From Tepidibacter hydrothermalis (lineage in GTDB: Bacteria; Bacillota; Clostridia; Peptostreptococcales; Peptostreptococcaceae), in contig NZ_CP120733.1 in NCBI RefSeq assembly GCF_029542625.1, positions 3,038,001-3,102,000 of the forward strand: DNA of 64,000 bases. Direction: 5' to 3'. The first letter of the stretch is position 1. Each line of letters begins with the position of its first letter. The notes under the pieces were generated by a model. That model had not been told where the DNA came from. It worked only from the letters and a program-made list of their open reading frames with translations, and ran no database searches. A program made the translations under genes and the position numbers. Below are positions 1 through 8,427 of the stretch, piece by piece.

Positions 1-204
1 TCCACAAAGTACAAATATTACACTACCTATATAAACTCCAAATAAATTTGTAGTAATATATGTAACTAAACAATACAATATACCTAATATCAATCCGACT
101 GTTGGAAAATATATCATACCCTTATTAAAATTTTCATCAAATTCTATATTGACCTTTACAGGTATTCTAGTCAAGAATGTCAATATCGCTAAAAATCTAT
201 TCAT
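1..204 (-). CDS. cobS: Adenosylcobinamide-GDP ribazoletransferase (cobalamin synthase), N-terminal part, cut by window start
   Basis: Joins alpha-ribazole to adenosylcobinamide-GDP in the last assembly step of cobalamin; an integral membrane enzyme. The 68 visible codons begin MNRFLAILTFLTRIPV, the characteristic start of this family, and continue with a hydrophobic helix (FPTVGLILGILYCLVTYI). The frame is open to base 1, so only the N-terminus is present. An AGGGG ribosome site precedes the ATG, and the start lies four bases after the cobU stop, so the two genes are translationally linked. Identification rests on N-terminal similarity plus the cobU neighbour. Confidence 0.85.
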   Translation of the reverse strand, partial: MNRFLAILTFLTRIPVKVNIEFDENFNKGMIYFPTVGLILGILYCLVTYITTNLFGVYIGSVIFVLCG

Positions 205-208
205 AATT

Positions 209-769
209 CTACCCCTTAATCTTTACCGGTATAGAACTTACCACTAAATATACTTCATCACTTAATGTAGCTATTTTTTGATTAACTCTTCCAGCTATAT
301 CCCTGTATATTCTAGATAATCTATTTTCCGGCACTATTCCCATACCCAACTCATTTGTCACAAATACGAAGTATAACTCTGTATTTCTTATTGCATCTAT
401 TAATTTCACAACTTGCTCATTTATATAACTTTCTATCTTGTCAATTTCTTCTCTACATATTTCATCCCAATCAACATCAAATTCAAACATAAGATTATTT
501 ACAAGCAATGTTACACAATCTAATAATACAGTATCATTTTTACTTTTTATATCATCAATTATATTGTATATATCCTTATATGTTTCATACGTGTTCCAAT
601 GTTGTGGCCTTGACTCTTTGTGTTTTTTTATTCTATCCCTCATTCCATCATCAAAAGCTATAGACGTAGCTATATAAGCCACTTTTTCTGATTTACATTT
701 ACAAAGCTCCTCTGAAAAAGAGCTTTTTCCTGATCTTGCTCCCCCTGTTACCATTACTATTTGACTCAA
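209..769 (-). CDS. cobU: Bifunctional adenosylcobinamide kinase / adenosylcobinamide-phosphate guanylyltransferase
   Basis: Phosphorylates adenosylcobinamide and then transfers GMP to it, making the substrate used by CobS. A P-loop GGARSGKS sits at the extreme N-terminus, as is normal for CobU, and the protein ends in the family-typical region with FVTNELGMGIVPENRLSR. Length is 186 residues, close to the usual 180. The start is taken as TTG at 769 because AGGAG lies about nine bases upstream; the longer reading to 877 only adds a lysine-rich stretch. The gene overlaps the upstream DUF2225 gene by 71 bases and is followed at once by cobS. Confidence 0.88.
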   Translation of the reverse strand: MSQIVMVTGGARSGKSSFSEELCKCKSEKVAYIATSIAFDDGMRDRIKKHKESRPQHWNTYETYKDIYNIIDDIKSKNDTVLLDCVTLLVNNLMFEFDVDWDEICREEIDKIESYINEQVVKLIDAIRNTELYFVFVTNELGMGIVPENRLSRIYRDIAGRVNQKIATLSDEVYLVVSSIPVKIKG

Positions 770-1565
770 TCTCTGTTCTCTCCTTTTGTTTTTTTTCATT
801 TTTTTTGTCTTTTTCCCCATTTTCTTTAATATTGTTACTTTTGTCATCAAATTCTTCATCACATTGTTCATTTTCACTATCTGATTGTTTGAATTCTTTG
901 TACTCCTCTATAGCGATAGACCATTGGTTTCTAACCATATTTTCTACAATCCTTTTTCTTTTTATATTAGGATCTTTCAGGGCTATTTGAAACCATTTTA
1001 TAGAGTCTTCATAGTTTTGAAACCTTCTGTTCAATTCTCCTATTAAATACGCCATAGATGCGGAATCCATTCCAGCCATAGGAAAGACTTCTTTTGAAAA
1101 ACAATCAGTAAATATAATCAATGCATATTTTTGAAATTTGATTTCAAGTTCTTTATCTCCTTTTAATCTATATAACCATGATAACCTAAGAGATAATCCT
1201 CCTATATAAGATTTCTCCCAATTAAGCACATTTCCTTCATGTATAGCTAATTTATGAGTTTGTATAGCTTCATATATATTTCTTTTTTTTCCATAATCTT
1301 TGGGTTTCCAAAGACTAGTTATATTTTCTGCTATTATACTGTGGTGATATTTTTTTATATTATTAAATTTGCTCTCCATCGCTGCATATCCGCATTTAGG
1401 GCATACCCAAACGGAATATAAATATGGATTTACAGTTTTATAATGAACATACAAATCAGTTTCTCTTTTATCTATTCTAAGAGCAGAAGTTTTTACTTTT
1501 TTTGTAGTGAATTCATTTTTACATATAGGGCACTTTACTTTTTTATCATATAATTCTTTATCCAA
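699..1565 (-). CDS. DUF2225 family protein with N-terminal zinc-ribbon cysteines
   Basis: Function is not established for this family. CPIC near residue 12 and CPKCGYA near residue 55 make a probable zinc site, followed by a helical, TPR-like body. From about residue 220 the protein turns into a low-complexity acidic and lysine-rich tail (ENGEKDKKNEKKQKER). The start is TTG behind GAGGTGG. The last 71 bases overlap cobU in another frame, and the region contains two runs of eight T, so the true C-terminus could be shorter if a frameshift has occurred in sequence or sequencing. It is the first gene before cobU-cobS and may be co-transcribed with them. Confidence 0.75.
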   Translation of the reverse strand: MDKELYDKKVKCPICKNEFTTKKVKTSALRIDKRETDLYVHYKTVNPYLYSVWVCPKCGYAAMESKFNNIKKYHHSIIAENITSLWKPKDYGKKRNIYEAIQTHKLAIHEGNVLNWEKSYIGGLSLRLSWLYRLKGDKELEIKFQKYALIIFTDCFSKEVFPMAGMDSASMAYLIGELNRRFQNYEDSIKWFQIALKDPNIKRKRIVENMVRNQWSIAIEEYKEFKQSDSENEQCDEEFDDKSNNIKENGEKDKKNEKKQKERTEIESNSNGNRGSKIRKKLFFRGAL

Positions 1566-1586
1566 TTTATTCCACCTCTTCTAAAA

Positions 1587-1625
1587 ATAGACTATAGGCC
1601 TATTTTTTCATGACCTATAGTCTAT
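1587..1625. repeat. Inverted repeat (12-bp perfect stem) between VanW and DUF2225 genes
   Basis: ATAGACTATAGG at 1587-1598 pairs with CCTATAGTCTAT at 1614-1625 around a 15-base loop. It lies downstream of the VanW gene on the minus strand. The U-tract is poor, so it may be a weak terminator or an operator for the DUF2225-cobU-cobS group. Confidence 0.5.
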
Positions 1626-1727
1626 ATCGTCAAAGTATGTTTAATTATAAAGTCCTATTTTCCCTAAAGCTAACACTTCTAAATCTCTATCTAATATTAA
1701 ATTTACCTTTAGATATTTTCAAATGCC

Positions 1728-3212
1728 TTATTCAAACATCAAGTTATCTAAATTTTCCTCTATATTTTGATCTACTTCCTCTGTGTTTTGCTCTACTTTT
1801 TTATCTGTACTTTGATCTATTTGTGTATTTGTATTATTAGTTGGAACAGAATCTCCCTCTTTTGGATTTGGTATATTGTCAGTTTGACTTACCTTTTTAG
1901 TTCCTCTATATACAACTTTTTTTCTAGGAGGATAGTAACTCTTAGATATAAGCTCTTTTTTTGCTACTTTTCCATTTTGATAGTAAATTCTATATGTATC
2001 AACTTTATATCCATCTCTTCCCTTGTCATCTATTCGTTCTTTTCCTAATGCTAGACTAGCATCTTCTTTAACCTCAACTTGTCTTGGTATTTTTTTTGTA
2101 ACATCAGTAGTTACACCTATATTATTTTTATCACTTGCATTCCCATAAATTCTTGAAATTATATTATTTGAAACAACTACATTTTCTATATATATAGGAT
2201 TTTGATAATAATTTTTAAATTTAAAATCTGTGCTTCCAAAGACTAAAGTTGCATCTCTTCCTTTAGTTACATAAGATGATGGTATTGTATGATTTCTTCT
2301 ATCTGTTATAGTCACTCCAGAGTAAAGAGCTGCATTATATAGTGTAGATGATACCTGACATACTCCACCAGCTACTCCTTCTTCTAATTGTCCTTGTACT
2401 ATAATGGGAGCCATTTTAAATCCTTGAGATAAACCTCTTTTACCTGTAGTATCATTAAATGAAAATTCTTCTCCTGGATTTACTAAGACGCCATTAACCT
2501 TTTGAGCTACAAGCTTGACATTATAGCTTCTATTATAATTCCCAGCATTAAATCTTGTTGAAAATTCTCCCAACAATGTATTTACTTTAGATAAATATTC
2601 CTTAGTTATTTGAGCATGTATTTCTTTTACTGGTACATTTATATCTGAATAATTGTTATTTTCTATATTGTTAAGTATCGTTTCTTTTAATTTTTCTTTA
2701 TCTATTATATGACCGCTAGTTTCCGGTGTTATACTTATAGATTTATTTGCTATACTTATTTTTGCATTTTGAGGTTCTTTGTCTATTTGATTAGCTATTT
2801 GGGTCAAGCTGTCTTCTAATTTTTCATCATCATATTCCATTTTAAGAGTGATAGTCATTTGATGATTATTTTTAAGATCCATCATAGTCTTTATATTATA
2901 TATAAAGTTTTTATTCCTTCCAACTTCATATGCTAGATCAACAGCTTCTTCAGTTTTAAAATCTAATCCTATTTTATCAAAATTCAAATCAAATGATTGA
3001 TCATTGTATATAAGCTTTATAGTTTTTTTATTGTATGTTGATTTTAGCAAACTATTAGCTTCTTCTTTTGATAGTCCTCCTATATGAATATCGTTTATAG
3101 ATACATTATCATATATTTTATCATCGTTTTTAATAGAATAACTCCATAAAATAATACCGGCTAAAAACACTAGTAAAATAGATGCTCCAATTAAAATCAA
3201 ATTCTTCTTCAA
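1728..3212 (-). CDS. VanW family protein with peptidoglycan-binding-like and G5 domains
   Basis: Probably a membrane-anchored cell-envelope protein facing outwards. Order seen: an N-terminal membrane segment (LILIGASILLVFLAGIILW), a region like the putative peptidoglycan-binding domain (PF12229 type) to about residue 200, a VanW domain from about 225 to 345 (NPGEEFSFNDTTG, GVAGGVCQVSSTLYNAAL, RRNHTIPSSYV), a G5-like domain at about 370-440 (YRIYYQNGKVAKKELIS), and a Gln/Asn/Thr-rich tail. The TTG start follows GGGAGGAAG at good spacing. VanW is named from vancomycin clusters, but no resistance genes are nearby and its role here is unknown. Confidence 0.85.
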   Translation of the reverse strand: MKKNLILIGASILLVFLAGIILWSYSIKNDDKIYDNVSINDIHIGGLSKEEANSLLKSTYNKKTIKLIYNDQSFDLNFDKIGLDFKTEEAVDLAYEVGRNKNFIYNIKTMMDLKNNHQMTITLKMEYDDEKLEDSLTQIANQIDKEPQNAKISIANKSISITPETSGHIIDKEKLKETILNNIENNNYSDINVPVKEIHAQITKEYLSKVNTLLGEFSTRFNAGNYNRSYNVKLVAQKVNGVLVNPGEEFSFNDTTGKRGLSQGFKMAPIIVQGQLEEGVAGGVCQVSSTLYNAALYSGVTITDRRNHTIPSSYVTKGRDATLVFGSTDFKFKNYYQNPIYIENVVVSNNIISRIYGNASDKNNIGVTTDVTKKIPRQVEVKEDASLALGKERIDDKGRDGYKVDTYRIYYQNGKVAKKELISKSYYPPRKKVVYRGTKKVSQTDNIPNPKEGDSVPTNNTNTQIDQSTDKKVEQNTEEVDQNIEENLDNLMFE

Positions 3213-3243
3213 TTAAACTTCCTCCCATATATTAATTTATCTT

Positions 3244-3870
3244 TTAAGTATCAATTTTATTATAATACTTGCAATACTTATTTACAGAACAATTATTACA
3301 ATCTGGCTTTCTAGCCTTACATGTCCTTCTTCCGTGAAATATAAGTAGATGATGAGCTTTTGTCCATCTATATTTAGGTATAACTCTCATTAATTCAATT
3401 TCTGTTGATTCAGGAGTTTTACAATCAACAAGTCCAATTCTATTGCTAACTCTAAGTACATGAGTATCAACTGCCATAGCAGGAATATTAAATGCATTAC
3501 TCAAAACAACATTGGCCGTTTTTCTTCCAACTCCTGGTAATTTAATGAGTTTTTCTAACTCATTAGGTACATTACCATTATATTCATCTACTATCATTTT
3601 TGATGAATCTATTATTTTTTTTGCCTTACTTTTATACAATCCACAACTTTTTATTATTTCTTGTAACTCCTCTTCTTTTAATAAAGCAAATTCCTCACTT
3701 TTATTATATTTTTTAAATAAATTTTCTGTAACCTTATTAACCCTAACATCTGTGCATTGAGCTGACAATATAGTTGCTATTAAAAGTTCAAATTCTGTCT
3801 CATAATTTAGCTCACACTCTGCATCGGGATAATCATTTTCTAGTATATCTAATATTTTATCTACCTGCAT
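3244..3870 (-). CDS. nth: Endonuclease III (DNA glycosylase/AP lyase)
   Basis: Removes oxidised pyrimidines and nicks abasic sites in base excision repair. The helix-hairpin-helix LPGVGRKTANVVL carries the catalytic lysine (K117), and the catalytic aspartate is D135 in MAVDTHVLR; the spacing of 18 matches the Escherichia coli enzyme. A C-x6-C-x2-C-x5-C cluster at the C-terminus (CKARKPDCNNCSVNKYC) binds a 4Fe-4S centre. Length of 208 residues is normal. It lies between a DUF503 gene and the VanW gene, in the same direction, with AGGAGGG before the ATG. Confidence 0.96.
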   Translation of the reverse strand: MQVDKILDILENDYPDAECELNYETEFELLIATILSAQCTDVRVNKVTENLFKKYNKSEEFALLKEEELQEIIKSCGLYKSKAKKIIDSSKMIVDEYNGNVPNELEKLIKLPGVGRKTANVVLSNAFNIPAMAVDTHVLRVSNRIGLVDCKTPESTEIELMRVIPKYRWTKAHHLLIFHGRRTCKARKPDCNNCSVNKYCKYYNKIDT

Positions 3871-3879
3871 TTTTCCCTC

Positions 3880-4161
3880 CTAGTAAATATCGGTGTTTAT
3901 GTTAATAATTTCAACCCTTTCATCATTATCTATAAAATTTATAACAGAACTGATGATAGAATCTATGTGTTTATTAGAGTTAGAAACCATACTAACCCCA
4001 ATTATACTTCTTTGCCACTTATCATTTTCGCCAACCTCAGCTATTGATATATTGAATCTTGATTGTAATCTTTGTATTATGCTCTTTATCACATGTCTTT
4101 TTTCTTTTAAAGAATTACATTCAAATATTATACATTCTATTTCACAAGCTCCAACTACCAT
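3880..4161 (-). CDS. DUF503 family small protein (YlxP-like)
   Basis: A 93-residue alpha/beta protein matching the DUF503 pattern: hydrophobic strand, then CNSLKEKRHVIKSIIQRLQSRFNISIAEVGENDKWQRSIIGVSMVSN. The family is usually found near translation genes, but its function is not settled. The start is taken at the ATG at 4161 (MVVGACEIE) because GGAAGTG lies six bases before it; the ATG fifteen bases upstream has no ribosome site. It lies between nth and the Lon-like protease gene, possibly in the same transcript. Confidence 0.85.
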   Translation of the reverse strand: MVVGACEIECIIFECNSLKEKRHVIKSIIQRLQSRFNISIAEVGENDKWQRSIIGVSMVSNSNKHIDSIISSVINFIDNDERVEIININTDIY

Positions 4162-4188
4162 ATTAATCACTTCCATTTACAAATATAA

Positions 4189-4219
4189 ATACCAAGATAG
4201 CTTAAAGCTATCTTGATAT
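4189..4219 (-). terminator. Hairpin at the 3' end of the Lon-like protease gene
   Basis: A 15-bp stem (4189-4203 with 4205-4219, one G-T pair) overlaps the stop codon region of the protease gene. The minus strand continues with TATTTATATTT, so it may be a weak intrinsic terminator or attenuator before the DUF503 gene. Confidence 0.5.
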
Positions 4220-6424
4220 TTCATAAAACTTATTTAGTCTCTTTATTATTTTATCATATATTTCAGAAAAAGACTTATTTGTTAATATTTCCATAGCCTC
4301 TTCTATTCTAGTTATAGGATATATATGGAATTCACCTTTGTCTATACTTTCTTGTACTTCATCTCTTAAAATCAAGTTTTCTAAATTATATTTAGGTAAT
4401 ATAACTCCTTGTTTTCCATTTAATCCTTTTTGTTTACATATACTATAGAATCCTTCTACTTTTTGAGTAACTCCTCCTACTACCTGAACATCTCCTTTTT
4501 GATTTATTGATCCTGTAACAGCTATATTTTGTTTCAAAGGAATTTCACTAAGCGAAGATAATAATGCATATAATTCTGCACCAGATGCACTATCTCCGTC
4601 TACACCACTGTAACTTTGTTCAAAGCATATATTAGATGTAATAGAAACTGGCTTCTCTTTAGAAAAATTCTCAAGTAGATATCCGCTAAGTATTAATACC
4701 CCTTTATCATGTATTTTTCCACTAAGTTTAGCTTCTCTTTCTATATTTATTATTCCCTTATTTCCAGGACTCGTTGTAACAGTTATTACTACAGGTCTTC
4801 CAAATGAATATTCTCCCATATTAAGAACAGACAGACCATTTATAACTCCTACTTTTTCCTTATCAACACTTATAAGAAGTTGGTTTGATTCATACATACC
4901 ATCTATTTTTTTCTCTATTTTATTTACTCTATTCCATTTTTCATGTATAGCTTTTTTGACGTCTATATCATCTACAAACTCTGAATTTCTTATTTTTGCA
5001 AATAAATTTGACTCTATCAATAATTCAGATATTTTATTAAATCTAGTTGATAATTTTTTATTACTTTCAACAAGTCTTGAACTATATTTTAGAACAACTT
5101 GAACTGCATCATATGTGAAATGCTTTAAATTATTATTATTGCAATAAGACGATATAAATTTGGCAACTCCCATTTCATTATCATTATCTTTATCCATTTC
5201 ACTATCAAAGTCCACCATTACTTTAAAGTATTTATTAAATTCTTCGTCATACATATAAAGCATATTATATAGATACTGACTACCTATTAATATTATCTTA
5301 ACATCAATAGGTATGGCCTCTGGCTTTAAACCTGTTAATGTCTCTATTTTTATTTTTTTAGTTTGAAGACATATTTTAATCGTATCCCAGCAATGAGGAT
5401 TCCTTAAAATCTGATCTACATATAATACTAAATATCCTCCATTTGCTTTATGAAATGCTCCTGGAACCAACTTTGTAAAATCAGTTTTTATAGTTCCATT
5501 TACACTTTCATATTCAGCCTTGCCAAATAGATTTAGATATGTTGGATTTAGTTCTATTACTACCGGAGCCTTATCTACATTTGAGTTTGACACATTGTCT
5601 ATAAATAAGTTAACCTTATATTTCATTAAGTATTCTTTTTCATTTATATTTTTTAGTTCTTCTTCATCTAGATAGAATATATACATATTTTCTAATAAAT
5701 CATCACTTAAATGAGCCAAATATTTTTTAACCTTATAGTTTTCACCATATTCTTCTATTAAATATTCTATATGAGGCTTTATTATATAAACTCCTATTTC
5801 TTCTTCTAATTCTAATAGATTTTCTTTTGCTACTATCTCTAATTCCTTTATTTTTGATATAACTTTTATAGTTATATTCTCCATTTCTCTTTTTAATTTC
5901 ACAAACTCCTCTGATGTTGTATCTGTTTCTTCATCCTTTGGTACAAATACCATTCCATATTTAGTATTTTTTAGCTTAAATCCCCTCTCATCCCCATACG
6001 CTTTCATCTTTTTTATATAAATTTCTTTTTTTATCTCGTATTCATCTAATATCTTATTTTTTTCAACCTCAAACTCTTCACTTTCAAACGCTCTTTGAAG
6101 TTCTATATATAAATCATCTATAAACTTTTCCATATCTCTTTTAAATAATTTACCCTTACCTATTTCAAAATCAAGTGCTATTGGTTCCCTTGCCTCTTCA
6201 AAGTTATATACATAGCACCAATCCTTTTGATTAACCTTATCTTTAGTATATTCTTTTAATTTTTTCAATACATATGATGTTCTTCCAGTTCCAGTTTCCC
6301 CACTTATATACAAGTTGTATCCTACATCATCTATTTTCAAACCGAATTCCATAGCTTCTATAGCCTTTTCTTGACCCAACATCTCCTTTAAAGGTTCAAT
6401 ATCAGCTGTTGTTTTATATTTCAT
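4208..6424 (-). CDS. Lon-like ATP-dependent protease (AAA + Lon_C; LonB/LonC type)
   Basis: A 738-residue AAA protease without the long N-terminal domain of classical Lon. Walker A is GETGTGRT at 42-49. A large coiled-coil-like charged insertion follows at about 90-230, and then the AAA body (GGYLVLYVDQILRNP). The C-terminal proteolytic domain has the serine in DGDSASGAEL (S612) and the lysine in GGVTQKVEGF (K655). The S-K spacing of 43 equals that of E. coli Lon (S679/K722), which supports an active Ser-Lys dyad. The start ATG follows GGGAGGGGG. It stands alone behind a 314-base gap. Confidence 0.9.
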   Translation of the reverse strand: MKYKTTADIEPLKEMLGQEKAIEAMEFGLKIDDVGYNLYISGETGTGRTSYVLKKLKEYTKDKVNQKDWCYVYNFEEAREPIALDFEIGKGKLFKRDMEKFIDDLYIELQRAFESEEFEVEKNKILDEYEIKKEIYIKKMKAYGDERGFKLKNTKYGMVFVPKDEETDTTSEEFVKLKREMENITIKVISKIKELEIVAKENLLELEEEIGVYIIKPHIEYLIEEYGENYKVKKYLAHLSDDLLENMYIFYLDEEELKNINEKEYLMKYKVNLFIDNVSNSNVDKAPVVIELNPTYLNLFGKAEYESVNGTIKTDFTKLVPGAFHKANGGYLVLYVDQILRNPHCWDTIKICLQTKKIKIETLTGLKPEAIPIDVKIILIGSQYLYNMLYMYDEEFNKYFKVMVDFDSEMDKDNDNEMGVAKFISSYCNNNNLKHFTYDAVQVVLKYSSRLVESNKKLSTRFNKISELLIESNLFAKIRNSEFVDDIDVKKAIHEKWNRVNKIEKKIDGMYESNQLLISVDKEKVGVINGLSVLNMGEYSFGRPVVITVTTSPGNKGIINIEREAKLSGKIHDKGVLILSGYLLENFSKEKPVSITSNICFEQSYSGVDGDSASGAELYALLSSLSEIPLKQNIAVTGSINQKGDVQVVGGVTQKVEGFYSICKQKGLNGKQGVILPKYNLENLILRDEVQESIDKGEFHIYPITRIEEAMEILTNKSFSEIYDKIIKRLNKFYEISR

Positions 6425-6534
6425 ACTATACCCCCTCCCGTATTAATACATAGTATGTTTTAATACGTTATTTGTTTAGAGAAAAATTTCACTTGATAAC
6501 TGATATTCTGAATTTCTTATAAATTCGAAACTAC

Positions 6535-6624
6535 AATTTCTTATTTATAAAAAAGAGTCATATAATACTTTATTCATAAAAAGCATTATATGACTCTACT
6601 ATTTTTTATAATGAATAAGAAATT
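6535..6624. repeat. Long nested inverted repeat between queG and the Lon-like gene
   Basis: Bases 6535-6566 are the imperfect reverse complement of 6585-6624, giving a 90-base hairpin with a GAGTCATATAAT core stem. It lies downstream of queG and may end its transcript; it overlaps the start of an AT-rich dispersed repeat. The rest of the 6425-6738 gap holds no gene. Confidence 0.6.
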
Positions 6625-6730
6625 ATATTCCTATTTAAATTTTGGAACAGTATAATTCCTGTTACGAATTTTAAATAACGGAGTCTGATAAAACTCGTTG
6701 GCGCCATGTAATTTTAAAAAAGTCTACATT
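6608..6730. repeat. Dispersed AT-rich repeat, family 1, copy R1
   Basis: Begins ATAATGAATAAGAAATTATA and ends AAAAAAGTCTACATT, matching copies at 20977-21055 and 23338-23416 (inverted). This copy also contains a 27-base insert, AACGGA...TCGTTGGCG (6677-6703), shared with a repeat at 58144-58169. Confidence 0.7.
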
Positions 6731-6738
6731 AAAAACTT

Positions 6739-7641
6739 TTAAAGAATGTCTTTTTTATTTATTATTTCTAGATTTCTAAGAATAATCTTTCTTCCTCTCC
6801 AACTAAATGCTCTATCTCTATATCTTCTTTTAAATTCTTTATTTGATATAGTATTTATTTCCTCATAATCTATGTTATGTTTTAAATTCTCAGTAAATTC
6901 ATGTATTTTACTGGTGTTTATTTTTTTGTTATGAGGACATATATCTTGGCATATATCACATCCAAAAACAGTAGGATTTTTTTCAAATAATTTTTTTTCT
7001 TCATCCGTTAATTCTTCTTTTTTTTGAGTTATAAATGATAAACATTTTTTAGGATTCATCTCGAAATTTCCCAAAAGAGCTCCTCCAGGACATTTTTCAA
7101 TACACTTTCCACAATTTATACATGTTTTATCTAAGCTATTATCTTCTTCTAATTTAATGTTAGTCATTATATATCCTATAAATACATATGAACCATATTC
7201 ATCATTTATTATATTATTATTTTGTCCAAAGTATCCAATGCCAGATATTTGAGCTAAATATCTATCTACTAATGGTCCATTATCTACAAATATCTTGTAT
7301 TCAAATTCATCAATGTCTTTTTTTATCATTTTTGATAGTTTCTCAAGCTTTTCTTTTACTAATATATGATAATCTAAACCATATGTGTATTTTGATATAT
7401 TTGTATTTTCTACATTTCCCGAGAAATATGGAAATAAACAAACAATAACAGACTCTACATTTTCCATAGTAAGTCTAGGATTTATCCTTTTTTGTATATC
7501 CTTTTCTTCAAGCCCTGTATAATGACCTTTATTGATTTTATCTCTTAATACTTTTTCTAACTCATAATATGGACCTATTCCCGCAATTCCTACATAATCT
7601 ATCTTTAAGTTCTTACAATATTGTTTTATCTTTTGCTTCAT
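6739..7641 (-). CDS. queG: Epoxyqueuosine reductase
   Basis: Cobalamin-dependent last step of queuosine synthesis in tRNA. The protein has the family N-terminal half (IDYVGIAGIGPYYELEK, VDNGPLVDRYLAQISGIGYFGQNN) and two ferredoxin-type clusters, CINCGKCIEKCPGGALL and CDICQDICPHN. Length is 300 residues, a little short because C-terminal HEAT-like repeats are absent. The start is set at the ATG at 7641, with AAAGGAAA eight bases upstream, rather than the TTG 21 bases earlier. It is transcribed away from the plus-strand RusA-like gene. The cobalamin need fits with cobU-cobS nearby. Confidence 0.92.
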   Translation of the reverse strand: MKQKIKQYCKNLKIDYVGIAGIGPYYELEKVLRDKINKGHYTGLEEKDIQKRINPRLTMENVESVIVCLFPYFSGNVENTNISKYTYGLDYHILVKEKLEKLSKMIKKDIDEFEYKIFVDNGPLVDRYLAQISGIGYFGQNNNIINDEYGSYVFIGYIMTNIKLEEDNSLDKTCINCGKCIEKCPGGALLGNFEMNPKKCLSFITQKKEELTDEEKKLFEKNPTVFGCDICQDICPHNKKINTSKIHEFTENLKHNIDYEEINTISNKEFKRRYRDRAFSWRGRKIILRNLEIINKKDIL

Positions 7642-7716
7642 ATAAGATTTCCTTTCTAACAATTTAATTTGACTATCCTTTATTCTACATTATAAAATAC
7701 TAAAGAGGTGATTTAA

Positions 7717-8130
7717 ATGATAAAAGTTGTTATACCAGGAAGACCTATAAGCAAATCCAACTTTAAACTTCACAATGTACACGGTCAATCTTGGATGCCA
7801 AAACAGGGAAAACATTCAAGATATGTAGCTTATGAGAATATGATAGCAGGGCATATAAATCAACAATATCAAACAGAGCCTCTTGAAGGTGATATAATTA
7901 CAGTTTTAAAGCTTTATTTTCCTAATAGAAAGATGGGAGATCTACATAATTATCCTAAAAGTATTTGTGATGGTATAGAAAAGAGCGGAATAATAAAAAA
8001 CGATAGACAGTTAAAACCAGTATTATTATTCGACTTTATAGACAAGGAAAATCCAAGAGTTGAAATTGAACTCTATAAAGCATCAGAGTATGATGTTAGT
8101 TATAGTATAAGCAAGAAATCTTTATTATAA
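7717..8130 (+). CDS. RusA-like Holliday-junction endonuclease family protein
   Basis: A 137-residue protein with the RusA fold pattern: N-terminal strand IKVVIPGRPISKSNFK and a central GDLHNYPKSICDGIEKSGIIKNDRQL segment, which aligns with the DxDN...K...DD-Q metal-binding region of RusA. The second aspartate of DxDN is histidine here, so nuclease activity is uncertain. RusA proteins are usually phage genes, but no phage genes surround it. It is one of few plus-strand genes and has GAGGTGA before the ATG. A strong terminator overlaps its last 25 bases. Confidence 0.7.
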   Translation: MIKVVIPGRPISKSNFKLHNVHGQSWMPKQGKHSRYVAYENMIAGHINQQYQTEPLEGDIITVLKLYFPNRKMGDLHNYPKSICDGIEKSGIIKNDRQLKPVLLFDFIDKENPRVEIELYKASEYDVSYSISKKSLL

Positions 8131-8153
8131 AGATTTCTTGCTTATACTTTTTT
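8104..8153 (+). terminator. Intrinsic terminator overlapping the end of the RusA-like gene
   Basis: A 22-bp near-perfect stem (8104-8125 with 8127-8148) is followed by six T. The stem includes the final codons and the TAA stop. Confidence 0.9.
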
Positions 8154-8168
8154 ATTATGCGGATGATC

Positions 8169-8368
8169 AAAACTATATATTAAAATACCGGGAATACAAC
8201 TATATTTTGAATACAGCTAAGTTTCTGTCTTATTAATAATCCTAAAATTTACGAACTCCCTTACGGTCAGACACATAAATTTTTCAACGGATTATTAAAC
8301 GACAAAAACTAAGTTGTATTAATCAAAATATCTAAAAGCATTCCCTAACATTTTAATATATAGTTTTT
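8169..8368 (-). repeat. 200-nt long-arm hairpin element, copy A
   Basis: The ends are an 18-bp perfect inverted repeat (ACTATATATTAAAAT type), and the arms pair nearly throughout. At the apex (8254-8273), read on the minus strand, lies TGTCTGACCGTAAGGGAGTT, shared with copies B and C. Internal helices differ in sequence from the other copies but remain paired. No reading frame of note. It lies in a 516-base gap with copy B in opposite orientation. Confidence 0.75.
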
Positions 8369-8427
8369 AGTATTAGTTTATATTATTAAATAAGATTTTA
8401 TCTCATTTAAACTCTAAGAACTGAACT

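Noticed and set aside
1728-3212. Vancomycin resistance
   Set aside because: VanW-domain proteins are common envelope proteins in Clostridia, and no vanHAX or regulatory genes are present.
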